From Oscheius onirici (Eukaryota > Nematoda > Chromadorea > Rhabditida > Rhabditidae), in the NCBI GenBank assembly GCA_932521025.1, contig OW051468.1:2914064-2978063 (forward strand): a DNA stretch of 64,000 nucleotides. Reading direction: 5' to 3'. The position numbers and the translations under genes are program-made. The notes beneath the pieces were generated by a model. The model was not told the origin of the DNA and searched no databases. It was given only the letters and a program-made list of their open reading frames with translations. Below are positions 1 through 10,686 of this stretch, in pieces (position 1 is the first letter of the stretch; each line of letters starts with the position of its first letter).

Positions 1-1443
1 ATGCTTCTTCTTTCCGACGGGCAAAAATGCCGAAAAGAATAGGGTCCATTGTCCGAAGAGAAGAGGCCAGGAGTCGATGTGTCTCTGCTCTCGTAACTCC
101 ATTAGCCAAGGCATGCGAGGCGGCTGGGCGTCGCGGCTCTCCAGCCAGCCGGCTGTCAGCTCATTGATTGCTTATCCCGCACCTGAATGGATATGAAGGG
201 GGTCAGTTCAGTTGACCCCCCAGGGCGGCTGTCCTATCGACCGGCTGTTCTTCTTCGTCTCTAATCGATTCCTCTTCTTCTCCAAAACCCTCTTCTTATA
301 AGAATCCTTGATGTTTACTGCCCCTCAATTTTCCGAATCGAATCACAAATTCATGGGCTTCAAAAAAGCCGACTCTGTTTACGACTTAGCACCGGCTGGA
401 TTTAATATCCTTTGGAGCCGATTCTCTTCAAAAGATTCCCTCTTTTTATGGGGAACTGCATGACACGTTCATTTTTCATGTCTTTGTAGTCAAACAGCTT
501 CATGTCTGTAACTTTCTCGTCCTCAAATCGTTTTTCTTCTGTTCTAATTTTTTTTGCATACTTTTGGTCCAGATCTTACTACGTATCTGTGGTTTTCTGT
601 CATGAAATCATATGAGGAACCAAAGTCTAAACTTTGAGTGAAAGTGGAGTTTCTCAAGTCTTCATGTCTAATTGTAAGTCCTTTTTGACTTCATGCACGA
701 CCTTCAAAAGCCATCCACAAACGCCTTACATTTTGACCACTACTTCGAACTGTCAAAAAAGCTTTCTGAAATCAACTGAACATTTTCTCCTCCATCACGA
801 TGTTTTTGGCAAGAATGTCTCTTCTCTCGCCTCCTTAGCCCATAACCCAATTGCTTTACGTTCCCTCTCTCCTTCAATTCGAAAACCGCCTCCTCTCGAA
901 TTTCAACTCTCCCTCTTTTGACCCTTTTTTCAAACAATCAGCTGACTTTCAAGATCTCTTTTTTGTCAAAAAAAAAGAGAAGCGTCACGCAAATGACTTC
1001 ACAAATGAGTTGTGGCAGTCGCTTGTTAGTGCGATTGAGAGCGGCACGCGCATCGGGATTCTTGGGGCCATTTAGTGCCGAAGTCGTTTACCTCTTTTCG
1101 AAACGACTCTCTCCTCCTCTTTTTTGCAAAAGCTGCCAAGTAGTCGAGCTCGGTCAGTCGAGTGTTTCTCCAGATGAGCCGTCAATTGTCTGTCCCAATG
1201 AACAAACAGCTCGCCCCCGTAGCCCTCCACGGCGATCTCTTCCTTTGCGCCGGCGCGACGAGAGAGAGTCTCAGTCTAATTTCGGGTCAGAAATCAACCG
1301 CTTGTGAGAGTCCACGTGACCTCCCCGGAGGCGCATCTGGAACACTACACACATCTTTACACATTCTCTTGGCTCCCGACCGCTCTTTCTCTTCCTTCCC
1401 CTTACCTCGATTTCTTCACATTTTTCCACTTCTAGATTCGACA
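1..1443. other. 5' flank of the calcium channel beta subunit gene
   Basis: I see no convincing coding exon here. Open frames of up to 129 codons exist on the + strand, but they have low-complexity composition (Ser/Phe/Leu-rich from T/C-rich DNA) and overlap one another in different frames. The stretch probably holds the promoter, 5' UTR and possibly alternative first exons of the + strand gene that follows. Pyrimidine tracts are common. No RNA gene was recognised. Confidence 0.4.
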
Positions 1444-4308
1444 ATGAGCGAGAGACCTCTCCTCGGTCTCAGGTCTGAAAAGAGTGCGAACTAACAGTAG
1501 TCATTGTTTGAAGTTTCACGCCAGTAACCAAACAAGTGCTGACTCATACTTTTGTCTTTTTTTCCTGTGATAATCCTCTGTTGTTTGACTTTCTTTTGAA
1601 CTACAAAAGATACAAAAAGTTTCAGGCGGGTCCCCAGCCGGCCGATGGCCGCATTCCGTCGAAGGGTGAGTACTTCGTTCTCTTCATGAATTCATCATTC
1701 GCTAGGCTAAACAAAGTGAGCTTTTGTTCAATGTCGTCGGAGCATGCTTGTTGTTTTTGGAGAGGAAAGATTAGATCTATTTTGGTGGAGATCGTAGTCT
1801 TGTTTCAATCAGAAAAACCCCGAAACTAGCTCGCTGCTGTCGCATCTTTCGAACTGATCTGAACTCTTTCATTAACACAAAAAAGCTCCACGTTAGGCTT
1901 TGACCGGTGCTCCAACTTTGGCTCCTATCTGAAAGGAAAACTCTGTGGAAAACCCCCTTCTTACGTAACTGTGTTCAAAAAATACATGCCAGAATACCGA
2001 CAAAATTGTATTTATTCACGTACTCAACTTCACTTACAAAGTGCCAAATAGTTATGGTAAGAAATATTGTGACTGTATTTCGAATCATAGTCATCATAAG
2101 AAACGAATCTTTTGCATATGATACCACATTGTTGGCCATCCCGTAAACTCACAGTACACTTGAGACCTGTCGACTATTACGAATTTGTAGACGAATTTGT
2201 AGTTTTTGTTTTTACCTGCAGCTGTACAAATCACTAACAACGATAGCACCAAAATGTTCAGTAAAATTAAAAAGTTTCATTGTAAGTATAAATAGGAACA
2301 TTGGATATCTTTTTACAGTGCTTCACTATGATTACGGTAGCCTAGTCTCTAGAAACACTGTTCCCTCCCAAGAAAACTAGTCCCTGTCAAAAGGGAAATC
2401 AAAGCCACTGAGACTGATGACATCCGTCAGCACCCCTGCCTGCTTGCCGCCAGTCTGACCGAATTGGACATTCCATGAATAAATGAGCCCTCCTTTTTGC
2501 AGAACAGCGGGGACTCGGACTGGGATCACCACGACACCGATGACCTGCTCGATGCGGGAAACCGGGAGGGAGCTAGACGAGATGCCGAGAGACAGGCGTC
2601 GCTGCAACTGGAGAGAGCCAAGTACAAGCCGGTAGCTTTTGCCGTCTGCACGAATGTGGACTTTGATGGGACGGTAGACGATGATTCACCAGTTCATGGG
2701 GCTGCTGTCAGCTTCAAAGCCAAGGACTTTCTTCACATCAAAGAGGTTTTTGACTCTCAATTTTCAACCCTCTTCCAGAAATACAACAATGACTGGTGGA
2801 TCGGCCGTCTGGTCAAAGAAAACCACGATCTTGGCTTTATTCCAAGCCCGGTCAAGTTGGAATCTTTGCGACAGCAAGGAGTGAAAACTGGCAAATTGTA
2901 AGTCATTTCCAATTGACTTGGTCATGAAGACAGTTCAAGCAAACAGTCGACGTCGACCTCGAATCTGGGCGCTCTGGACAACATGATGCCAAAGAGCGGA
3001 TCGAGGAGCTCGTCTCCACCAACGCCGGCCGATGATGACGATTTGGCGCATCAGAAAATGAGCTCAATCGTCACGACGCCTCCGACGAAGGAGAAGAAGA
3101 AGCTCATTTTCAAGAAGGTTGGTTCGGGAGAGGGAGAGAAAGAGACTGACAGACTCACAGACATGTTCGATTCTTAAAGGACTGTTCAGCAAGAAAACGT
3201 GCCTCCCTACGACGTAGTCCCTTCAATGCGCCCCGTCGTCCTAGTCGGACCCTCTTTGAAGGGTTACGAGGTGACGGATATGATGCAAAAGGCCGTCTTC
3301 GACTATTTGAAACATCGCTTCGAGGGCAGGTACGTATTTTTGCCAAACTTCAAGTTAATACTGAACCATTACAGAATCATAATCACACGGGTAACTGCCG
3401 ACATCTCCTTAGCCAAACGATCCTTGCTGAACAATCCGAGCAAGAGAGCTCTGATGGAGCGGGCAAATTCTAGGACTAGCAATAGTTTAGGCTCGTCTCT
3501 TTTCAGCTATTTGATCAAATAAATTTCAGCTGAAATCCAGGCGGAAATTGAGAGAATCTTCGAGCTGGCCAGATCGATGCAGTTGGTCGTTCTGGATTGT
3601 GACACCATCAACCACCCATCCCAGTTGGCCAAGACCTCCTTGGCTCCAATCCACGTCTATATCAAAATCAGTTCTCCAAAAGTCTTGCAAAGACTCATCA
3701 AGTCGCGGTCAAAGTCACAGAGTAGGAATATGAATGTCCAGATGGTGGCGGCGGAAAAGTTGGCGCAATGTCCGCAGGTTGGTTCAGTCTCTCTGCTTCC
3801 TTGTCTCCTCTTCTCAATCTATCAAAAAACAGTAATATTTTCAGGATCTATTCGACTTGGTCCTCGACGAGAACCAGCTGGAAGACGCCTGCGAACACCT
3901 GGCCGACTTCTTGGAAACCTACTGGAGAGCAACACATCCGCCCGTCAGATCTCCGCCAAGAATAAAGAGGAATCCGATGGAGAATCGGGGACCAAGTACC
4001 TTGTTCACACCGGCTCAAATGATGCAGGTTAGGTTCTTGTTCACTCCTTTTTTATCCAAAAAACCCAGGGCGTGAATGCTCCAGGAGGAATGAACCTGGG
4101 AGCCGGTGCTCCCTATGCCAATGGCGGTCCTCGATCCATGCCCCAGATCAACGTCCAGCCCAGTTCAGCCAACGGTGGCAGTTATGGTCAGCCACCTCCG
4201 GCTGGAGCAGTAGCAGCAGCTCAGAATCGGGCGGCTCCTCCAGCGGCACCTTATTACGATGACGGCTTCGACAACTATCAGGCCCCTCGCGGTACTTACC
4301 GCTATTAA
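1444..4308 (+). CDS. ccb-1: Voltage-gated calcium channel beta subunit (MAGUK-type SH3 and guanylate-kinase-like domains)
   Basis: Cytoplasmic auxiliary subunit that binds the alpha-1 interaction domain of voltage-gated calcium channels and controls their trafficking and gating. Spliced model: 1444-1472, 1626-1665, 2503-2745, 2779-2897, 2934-3117, 3190-3329, 3375-3490, 3530-3777, 3845-4027 and 4069-4308. These join in phase to 513 codons plus stop. The SH3 region spans exons 3-4, with family motifs [26 protein letters not shown] and GFIPSPVKL. The GK-like region spans exons 6-9, with [41 protein letters not shown] and [14 protein letters not shown]. The C-terminal tail is Gly/Pro/Ala-rich. 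Exons 3-10 are secure by homology. The first two exons rest only on phase and splice sites, and an ATG inside exon 2 (about 1645) could be an alternative start. Intron 2746-2778 is only 33 nt, and intron 3491-3529 appears to use a GC donor. The symbol is by family and nematode orthology. Confidence 0.93.
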
Positions 4309-4741
4309 ACGAGTAACTAACATCTCCTGCTGAGAGCTCACAGCTCACAAAAGACCCAACCCTTTCACTGTATGATAACATATATTTATAGATATTCTAT
4401 TGGAGAAAAGTGATAAATTCGTCTTTTTCGCAAGCTCTTCTTTTTCTGTCGCTCAGTCTCTCTTCCCTGTCGTTCTATTAGTCAGTCAGACAATCGGTCT
4501 CTCAGGTTCTCTTTTCCTGCAATATGTTTATTCAATACAAATGGGCTAAGGCGCAAGTTTTACAAGCAGAATGCGAGCAGCGAGTAGAAGACACGTTGGC
4601 AATGCTGAAACACAGAGGCAACCGGATGGGAGGCGTGGTATAGAGGAAGAGTATACAGATTGAACCAGTTTTTGAAAGTTAAGACTACGCCGTGAGAAGT
4701 GAATTTGTGGGGGTGTACTGTGGAAAGAGTGGAGAAGATAT
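4309..4741. other. Convergent 3' region between the beta subunit gene and the zinc-finger gene
   Basis: Both flanking genes end here, the + strand gene at 4308 and the minus strand gene at 4742. The DNA is A/T- and T/C-rich, as expected for 3' UTRs and cleavage sites, for example AATACAAAT-like tracts near 4520-4540. I see no further coding sequence. Confidence 0.5.
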
Positions 4742-7700
4742 TCAAGGCTTCGTCTGGAACAAGGGGAATTGTCCCGCGTGAAGAGCTTGTAAAGCAGCCA
4801 GTTCCTGCGCATTCGGCATGCCCGGAATGAAGGCTGGTCGTCCTCCACCCATCATTTGAGCCTGCATCAGAAGCTGCTGCATCTGCATCATATGGGCATG
4901 CATCTGCGATTGAGCCACCTGACTGGGACCAGGACCTGAAAATTGTGATCATCAACTGAACAAAAACCAGAACAAACCTTGCTGCTGCATCATCGGATGG
5001 AAGCCTCTGGACTGAGCTGGGGAGGCTACAGGCTTGGAAGCAGAATCTGTCACGTTTGAGGCGGAACTCGTCCTGACGTCTCGGGTCGGAGTCACGACGG
5101 CACTGCTAGTTGGGGCCGAGAATGGAGAGACGAAAGTAGCCGCCGGGATGAGGAGACCGTTCGCTGGAAATTTGTATCTCTTATTCTGTCTTGTCCTAGA
5201 TTTCCAAGTCTTGGACCAAAAGCTTTCTAACTTGTCAAGACTTGTCAAATCAAATTCTAATCGAAATTGAGGTTTTCCGCTTCGTCAGTCGCCAGGTGTC
5301 TGCCACCAGGGAACGTCGTCTATTCCAAAACAGGTCGAGGTGTGATTGAAATGTTTCTACTTTTCCCAATTTTTTGGTCTCTTTCGCTCTAATTCTCGTT
5401 TACCTCTCCCAATCACACCTTGACTAGGATCTGGACTAGTCCCGAGCCATCCAGATCAGAAAACTATCAGTCTTCAGCACGATGATTTCTAGATCTTTGG
5501 AATGTGACAAATCGGGTATTGGAGACTGGAGTGTAGTGTCGAGGTGTGATTGGGATTGAAAGCTAAGAGGGTCTGAAACGGTATTCGAAGTTAAGTCGAT
5601 TGGATCTGTCTCTCTTGTCAGTTTTCAGGTACAAACGACTCTTACGACCCAAGACAAGAAGAAACTGAGAAGAGGAGCTGAAGAAGCGGCGGAAAGGAGA
5701 AAGATAGTCCAATGACCGAAGAAGGAGCGGAATATTGAGAAATTGGATGGAAAAAGGGAGTGAGCAAGTGAAGAAAAGCAAAGGGAATGCCGAGAGAATG
5801 GGGGAAGGAAAAGAAAGGCTGTCGAAAGCTGAGACCCATATTTGTGAAAGTGGCTGTTTACGAGCATCAAAAGGTGGTTCATGCCCAATTTTTCATCAAA
5901 AGATTGTCTGTACATGTCCCTAGAACTCACCCCTAGGAGAAGCAGCAATCGGAGGAACAACCTGCGTCGGCTGGACAATGGCTGATTGAAGAGTCTTCTC
6001 ACTCTGTGGAGTTGCAGGAACTGTAAGAGTCGGTCCTTTAAGCGACAAGTCTCTGACATACCTGATGAAGTAGACGGTCGATTGATGTTCCCTCCTGCTC
6101 GCGGTTCCTCCTTCAACAGAACCGGAGCCGAGTCATCCGAGATGTCGGAGAAACGGCCGTCTGACGGTTCATCCTTCATGTCAAGTCTCGACTCTCTTTT
6201 CTAAAACTAGCTGGTTAAAAGGCCACAAAACTCTCACCTCGATCTGTACGTCAAAAGGAAGACCATCAGTGTCTGTTTGGACAGAGACCATCGTTTTTGG
6301 GAAATTATCGATCTGGGTCTGTGTACTGTTGTTCTCGTAGATGAGCTGAAGAGAGTATCTGAGAATACTGTAGGTGTACTTACAGATTTCTTCTTGTGAA
6401 TAGTCGAAATGTGATATTCCATTTCTGCCGAGGAGGGATAGGCATGTTCGCAGCCATCTTTGGGACAGTAGTGGAGAGAGGCACTGAAAGGAGTTGAAGA
6501 AGAAAAGGTACTACAAACCTGTTAGTTTCAACCAGTTTGACTGATCCACCGCTACTACTGCTGTCCCTAGTATCACACAGACCCGTCACATCTAGATCCT
6601 CCTCATCATCTGAACACTATATTGAAAAAAAGCTGTCTTTACAAACAAACCATCAGCCTTCTTCTTCTTGGCCTCCTGTCCCCGTACCCGTTTTTTCGGA
6701 GTGCCTAGTCCGTTCTTTTCGCTCTCACTCGCATTGTTATTGTTCAGAGCATTTCTTAATTTCTAATTTGGAAAAGAAAAGATCGCGTACCCACCTTTTC
6801 TTAGCAAAGCTGGCAAAGCCGGGCGGCTCACCGTCAGTTAAAATACCCGAAAGTTCTCGATCTTTCCATTTTGCCGAGACGTAGACAGTGTCCGTGCCCT
6901 CGAGACGACAGACGACAGTCAGTTGGATGTTGAACGAAGAGCCGGCTTCCAGATCGAAGGGAGATTCTTCTAGATCAGCCTGTGAGGCTTCAGACTGAAC
7001 GCAGGTGCTCTTCTCAACCATCGACTGTAATTATTGGATTTTCGCTGATCTGTTATGGGCAATAGAGTGGGGATCTGAAAGAGGTATGCGCCTTTTGTCT
7101 ATCTATCTCCGCCTCTAGAAATTCCAGCTGCTCACTGGATCACCTCAGCCAACGGTACGAGCGAGGACTCCGGGAACTCTTTGTTCATAAACAGCAAGCA
7201 ATCAAAAATTTTGAGTTCTCAAAACTGCGCTAGTCGGTGACCAGATTATCTATGTCGGTTTTTATTATTCTGACACGTTTGATGTGTGACTACCGGAACG
7301 CACATTATCTCAAAAAAAACTGAAATTCTTGGCTCACCACTTTAGATTTTTTCGAAGCTGTTTCTTCTGGTCCTGCCTGTACAGCTGAATCACCGTTTGA
7401 CCTCTTCCGTTCTGGTAACGGGCTGAAACCGTATTATTCAAAGAGGCAAACTTTTCAATATAATCAGACGATTTGTATCTGTTCCGGTACAACTCCAAAA
7501 AAAATGTTCTCCAGAGAACTCACATGACTGTCTTCACCTCTTCGGCCTTTTTAGTCGGTTCTGGATAGGAGGAAGTGTCCATATCGTCGTCTTCCAGCTC
7601 TCCTTCTTCGCGGCTACTGTTCAAACCTTCAAAGCCAAAAACAGATCATTTTTTTCATTTGAACCAACCTGTAATGGCGTCGATATCATGTGAAATACCC

Positions 7701-9680
7701 TTTTCTTCGAGATCCGGGACAGAAGTATTTACATCTGAAAGAAAACCTGAAAATTATGAGAAAAACAATGGTTTACGTCCGATCTGGCAAGTCAGACGTC
7801 ATGAGACGAGTTAGAAATTTTTTGGGGACAGCCCAAAATGCGGAAAACCACTTTGAAAATGACCCATTCCGCGCGAAACCCAAAATGAATTCGCTACAGT
7901 TTGAACGCGGCCAATTTGAACGTCGCCATTCTGGAGGTGCGACATTTTGCACGACGTTTGTACGTAATCACGTATTTTCTATTCCGCAATTACCGTTTCC
8001 CTAAAATATTCGTCATTTTTCATTTTTTTTTCAGAATATCTTCCATTTTTGCCTAGTTTTTCCGTATTTTCTTTACTTTATTGTGCTATTGCCTTGTAAA
8101 GACATTTTCGCATACTATAACGGTCATTTTAGAGCCCGTCAAGTTAAAATCATGCCCTAGAAGTCGAACACCAGCCGGAGAACCTAAAACGGAGGAGGAG
8201 AGAAACGAAGGACGTCGACAACTATCTCATACGACTTCTTCGACACAACGGCGACAAATCATACGTCTACGAACACTTTTACAAGTTAGTTTTTCGGTTT
8301 ATCGTAATTATTTTTTATTCTTTCAGGCGTAAACTGTTCTGTACAAGTGCAGACTTGTAAAAACTACCGGTAAGACGACAGAATGCCTCCGGTATCACGA
8401 CAACGACCCAACCCCGTCTATAAAGCAGGTAAAGTTATTTTCAAATGGTTTGACTCAACATTCAGGCCTCAAGCGAAAAACTAGGACCAGACTGGCCGAA
8501 GATGTCGTCCTTCCCAATCGAGCGGTGTCGAAAACGTGGAAGAAGAAACCGCAAGGACAAATAGCTGTTGAAGCATGGTACAAGCCATTAAAAGTAAGTT
8601 ATTTCTGTATTTTGTTAGTAGATTTTAGTCTTCTGTATCACAGCAACGGCCATCAAAAGGTCCATCTATCTTCACTCATCGAAAGACATTAGAAAAACAG
8701 GCGGACACAACTGGCCTCTTACTGGGCGAGTTTCCTGTCAAAAAGGTATGGGTTTGTTCTTCTATACAACAATCATCCTAGGTGAAAGAGAACTCGAAGA
8801 CAGCGTCTCTTCTGAAGAGCCAACGCCTCCAAGCAATGAAACGAGCTCGAAGACATGCATCCGGATACCCTACTCTAGCCGATATCGACGGAATTTCATT
8901 CATTTTCGAATCTTAGCACTAAAATTGTACTTATAGATGATTCAATAAACTTTTCTAAGAGAATTACTTGTTCTTGTCCAAGATTTACTGCTACAAATTG
9001 ATTTTTATCAAGAAAATTTGATTTATCCTGTTTTTACTCGCCCAGAGGAGCCGGAAAGTTGATCAACGCGATGGCATATGTCCGTTTCTTGTCCCATTTA
9101 TTGTTTTCGTCATAAAAAATGGGAAAAAAGACCGAAAAAATAGCTAAAAACCATAAAGAGGAGTATATTTTAGGGAAACGGTAATTGCGGAATAGAAAAT
9201 ACGTGATTACGTAAAAACGTCGTGCAAAATGTCGCATCTCCAGAATGGCGACGTTCAAACTGGCCGCGCTCAAAATGGATGGCGCCAAAGTGGGACGTTT
9301 TCACGTGGTTTTCCGCATTTTGGGGCTGTCCCATTTTTTGGCATGTTTTCAAACGCATTTTCACACAATTCTCGATTCTTTCCATTGTTTTCGTTTCTTT
9401 TCGTAATTCCCTAGCCAGAAAACAAAAATTTAGTGAAAGAAAGTTAGTTTTCAATAAGTTCGCGTGACTTTTTCCAGGGAAAATGGATATTGTTTGCTGA
9501 TAAATATCATGAAGAGAACCTTCCTTTTCAACTGTTTTTCATCAAATCGGAGATAAATTTACGTCAAATAGCCTTTTTTCTTCACTCACGTGGTGATGCC
9601 TTGGGTTTTTCCAAATCACTGTTTGACTGGTCGTGTTCATCGATTAGAAGTCCGTCGCGATCATCGTCTTCGTCAAACAT
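4742..9680 (-). CDS. Single C2H2 zinc-finger nuclear regulator, scribbler/ZNF608-ZNF609-like
   Basis: Thirteen exons, read downward: 9680-9590, 7734-7669, 7626-7524, 7422-7338, 7024-6795, 6754-6651, 6609-6519, 6483-6384, 6345-6238, 6200-6062, 6020-5931, 5163-4978 and 4935-4742. They keep phase throughout and give 528 codons plus stop. Features in order: acidic N-terminus (MFDEDDDRDG); Lys-rich NLS-like stretches (ASKKSK, TPKKRVRG); a globular segment in exon 5 with VYVSAKWKDRELSGILTD; one C2H2 finger in exon 8 (YCPKDGCEHAY, then HISTIH); an acidic motif FSDISDDSAPVL; and a Met/Gln-rich C-terminus. One zinc finger, the KWKD-type motif and the SDISDD-type motif suggest the scribbler/ZNF608/ZNF609 transcription-cofactor family, but that assignment is from memory and only moderate. 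The first intron (9589-7735) contains an inverted repeat and a gene on the opposite strand. If exon 1 is wrong, the protein would start further downstream. Confidence 0.7.
5275..5550. repeat. Dispersed repeat, copy A (intron 11 of the zinc-finger gene)
   Basis: About 275 bp closely resembling 29676-29945. Shared blocks include GTCAGTCGCCAG near the left end, CCAATCACACCTTGACTAGG followed by ATCTGGACTAGTC in the middle, and CAAATCGGGTATTGGAG then AGGTGTGATTGG at the right end. The right-end AGGTGTGATTGG is the reverse complement of the internal CCAATCACACCT, so the right half can fold back on itself. No protein is encoded. It looks like a non-autonomous mobile element. Confidence 0.7.
7821..8010. 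repeat. Left arm of a long inverted repeat
   Basis: About 185 bp that reappears in reverse complement at about 9163-9345. Matching blocks are GACAGCCCAAAATGCGGAAA, TTCGCCATTCTGGA-like DNA beside TGCGACATTTTGCACGACG, TACGTAATCACG and ATTCCGCAATTACCGTTTCC. The arms flank roughly 1.15 kb that holds a small + strand gene, all inside the first intron of the minus strand zinc-finger gene. Divergence is modest, with a few substitutions and short indels. It may be a foldback transposon or a rearrangement that inserted its cargo. Confidence 0.75.
8157..8360 (+). CDS. Possible short coding segment upstream of the nested gene
   Basis: Two open blocks join in frame across a canonical intron (donor GTTAGT at 8284, acceptor just before 8328). 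They give about 50 residues ending at TAA 8358-8360, with ETKDVDNYLIRLLRHNGDKS followed by YVYEHFYKRKLFC. The segment opens after an in-frame stop near 8141, so it would need an upstream exon that I cannot place. It lies 22 bp before the ATG of the next gene. Two alternatives are possible: it is a 5' part of that gene joined by a 25 nt intron (8356-8380), or it is a decayed remnant. I do not recognise the sequence. Confidence 0.3.
   Translation, partial: LEVEHQPENLKRRRRETKDVDNYLIRLLRHNGDKSYVYEHFYKLVFRFIVIIFYSFRRKLFCTSADL
8383..8916 (+). CDS. Small basic protein nested inside a foldback element
   Basis: Four exons (8383-8428, 8466-8593, 8644-8745, 8782-8916) splice in phase to 136 codons plus stop. 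All junctions are canonical, with donors GTAAAG, GTAAGT and GTATGG. The protein is rich in Lys/Arg: LKRKTRTR near residue 17, KTWKKKPQGQ, and LQAMKRARRHA near the end. It finishes with DIDGISFIFES. The ATG directly follows a pyrimidine-poor ACAG that could be a trans-splice acceptor. The composition suggests a nuclear or nucleolar protein, but I do not recognise the family. The gene sits in the first intron of the opposite-strand zinc-finger gene, between the arms of a roughly 185 bp inverted repeat. Clean splice sites and an intact frame argue against simple decay. Confidence 0.6.
9163..9345. repeat. Right arm of the long inverted repeat
   Basis: Reverse-complement partner of 7821-8010, starting with AGGGAAACGGTAATTGCGGA and ending near TTTTGGGGCTGTCCC. 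Open frames through it on both strands are by-products of the repeat and are not called as genes. Confidence 0.75.
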
Positions 9681-10269
9681 TACCCGAGTAGGATCTGTGA
9701 TAGCTTTTGTTAATAAAGAGGAAGTAGAAAAGAAGAAAAAGTACAAAAATGGACCCCATGTTCTAGAGAAATCTAGAGATAAGGATAAAGGTGCTTTATG
9801 GGACTTTAAAGGTCGTTTCAAGTAAAATCTCCTATCTCCGAACATGTTTTCATCACAAGCCCCTTCCAATCTGCTCTCTCAATCGTTCGAAACCATAAAA
9901 TTAACAAGAGAGACTTTATAAGGTCAGGTAATATGACGTGACGCGAGTTAAAGGACTGTCCGGCGGTTCTTCTTCTAAACGTGCCCCAGTGCGGCAGACA
10001 AATTTGCGCGCGAGAGTGGGGAACTCATATAAGCCGACACTCAATGGTCACCTGGTTTTGACCTTTTATGAGCAAGCCACCAGCATTACTATTACAGCCT
10101 TCTGTAGTTAGGATTCCAATTGGTTTTCACTCTGATCAAGCTTTATCCCACTTACCTCTTGTAAGAGGACCATAAATTTAGTAAATCTGTGCCAAAAATA
10201 GGAGAAAATGATGTTCGGATATATAAGTTGAATTTTAAATTCCCGTTATTTTAGTTTAGAAGCTTTTTA
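9681..10269. other. Divergent 5' region of the zinc-finger and cyclin E genes
   Basis: This DNA lies between the starts of two divergently oriented genes. It includes a relatively GC-rich patch near 9945-10020 (CCGGCGG, GTGCCCCAGTGCGG, TTTGCGCGCGAGAG) followed by a CATATAAGCC TATA-like string near 10027, which could be core promoter DNA. No coding exon was identified. Confidence 0.35.
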
Positions 10270-10475
10270 AAGTCTGTTCAAAAAAAAAGAACGCAACAGT
10301 AACCCATAAATATTTCGCTTCGAAAACCACAAACCACTCAAGCGCGGCAATTCACGGTTGAGAAAATCAAGAAATCGGTTTGAATTGTTGCAGTTTACCC
10401 TGAAAATCAAGGGTTTGTGGTTCTCGAAGCGAAATATTTATGGGTTACTGTTGCGTTTTTTTTTTAACAGACTTT
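10270..10475. repeat. Long hairpin (MITE-like) upstream of cyclin E
   Basis: Arms 10270-10334 and 10411-10475 are reverse complements of each other over about 65 bp with only a few mismatches. Each outer end is AAAGTCTGTT followed by a poly-A tract. Inner blocks read CGCAACAGTAACCCATAAA and TTTCGCTTCGA, with the complements on the other side. The loop is about 76 nt. No protein is encoded. The structure is typical of a miniature inverted-repeat element. Confidence 0.85.
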
Positions 10476-10686
10476 AGCGCTAATCACAAAAGCGATGGCA
10501 GTTTTACGACACCCTCATTTTTCTCTGTGTTCCTGCTTTTCTCATTTGTTCCTTTCCTTAAAGTTTTTCAAAAATACGGCAGCCGTAATCGTGAAACAAT
10601 TTCCGAAATACGATATTCTTGTACCTATTTCTTCTCCTCATCATGTTTTCACCACCATTCTATACCATTTTTCAGGGGCTAGATGA

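Noticed and set aside
7690-8004. 104-codon + strand frame, with a near-duplicate on the minus strand at 9454-9170
   Set aside because: The two frames resemble each other because they lie in the arms of the inverted repeat. I see no independent coding evidence.
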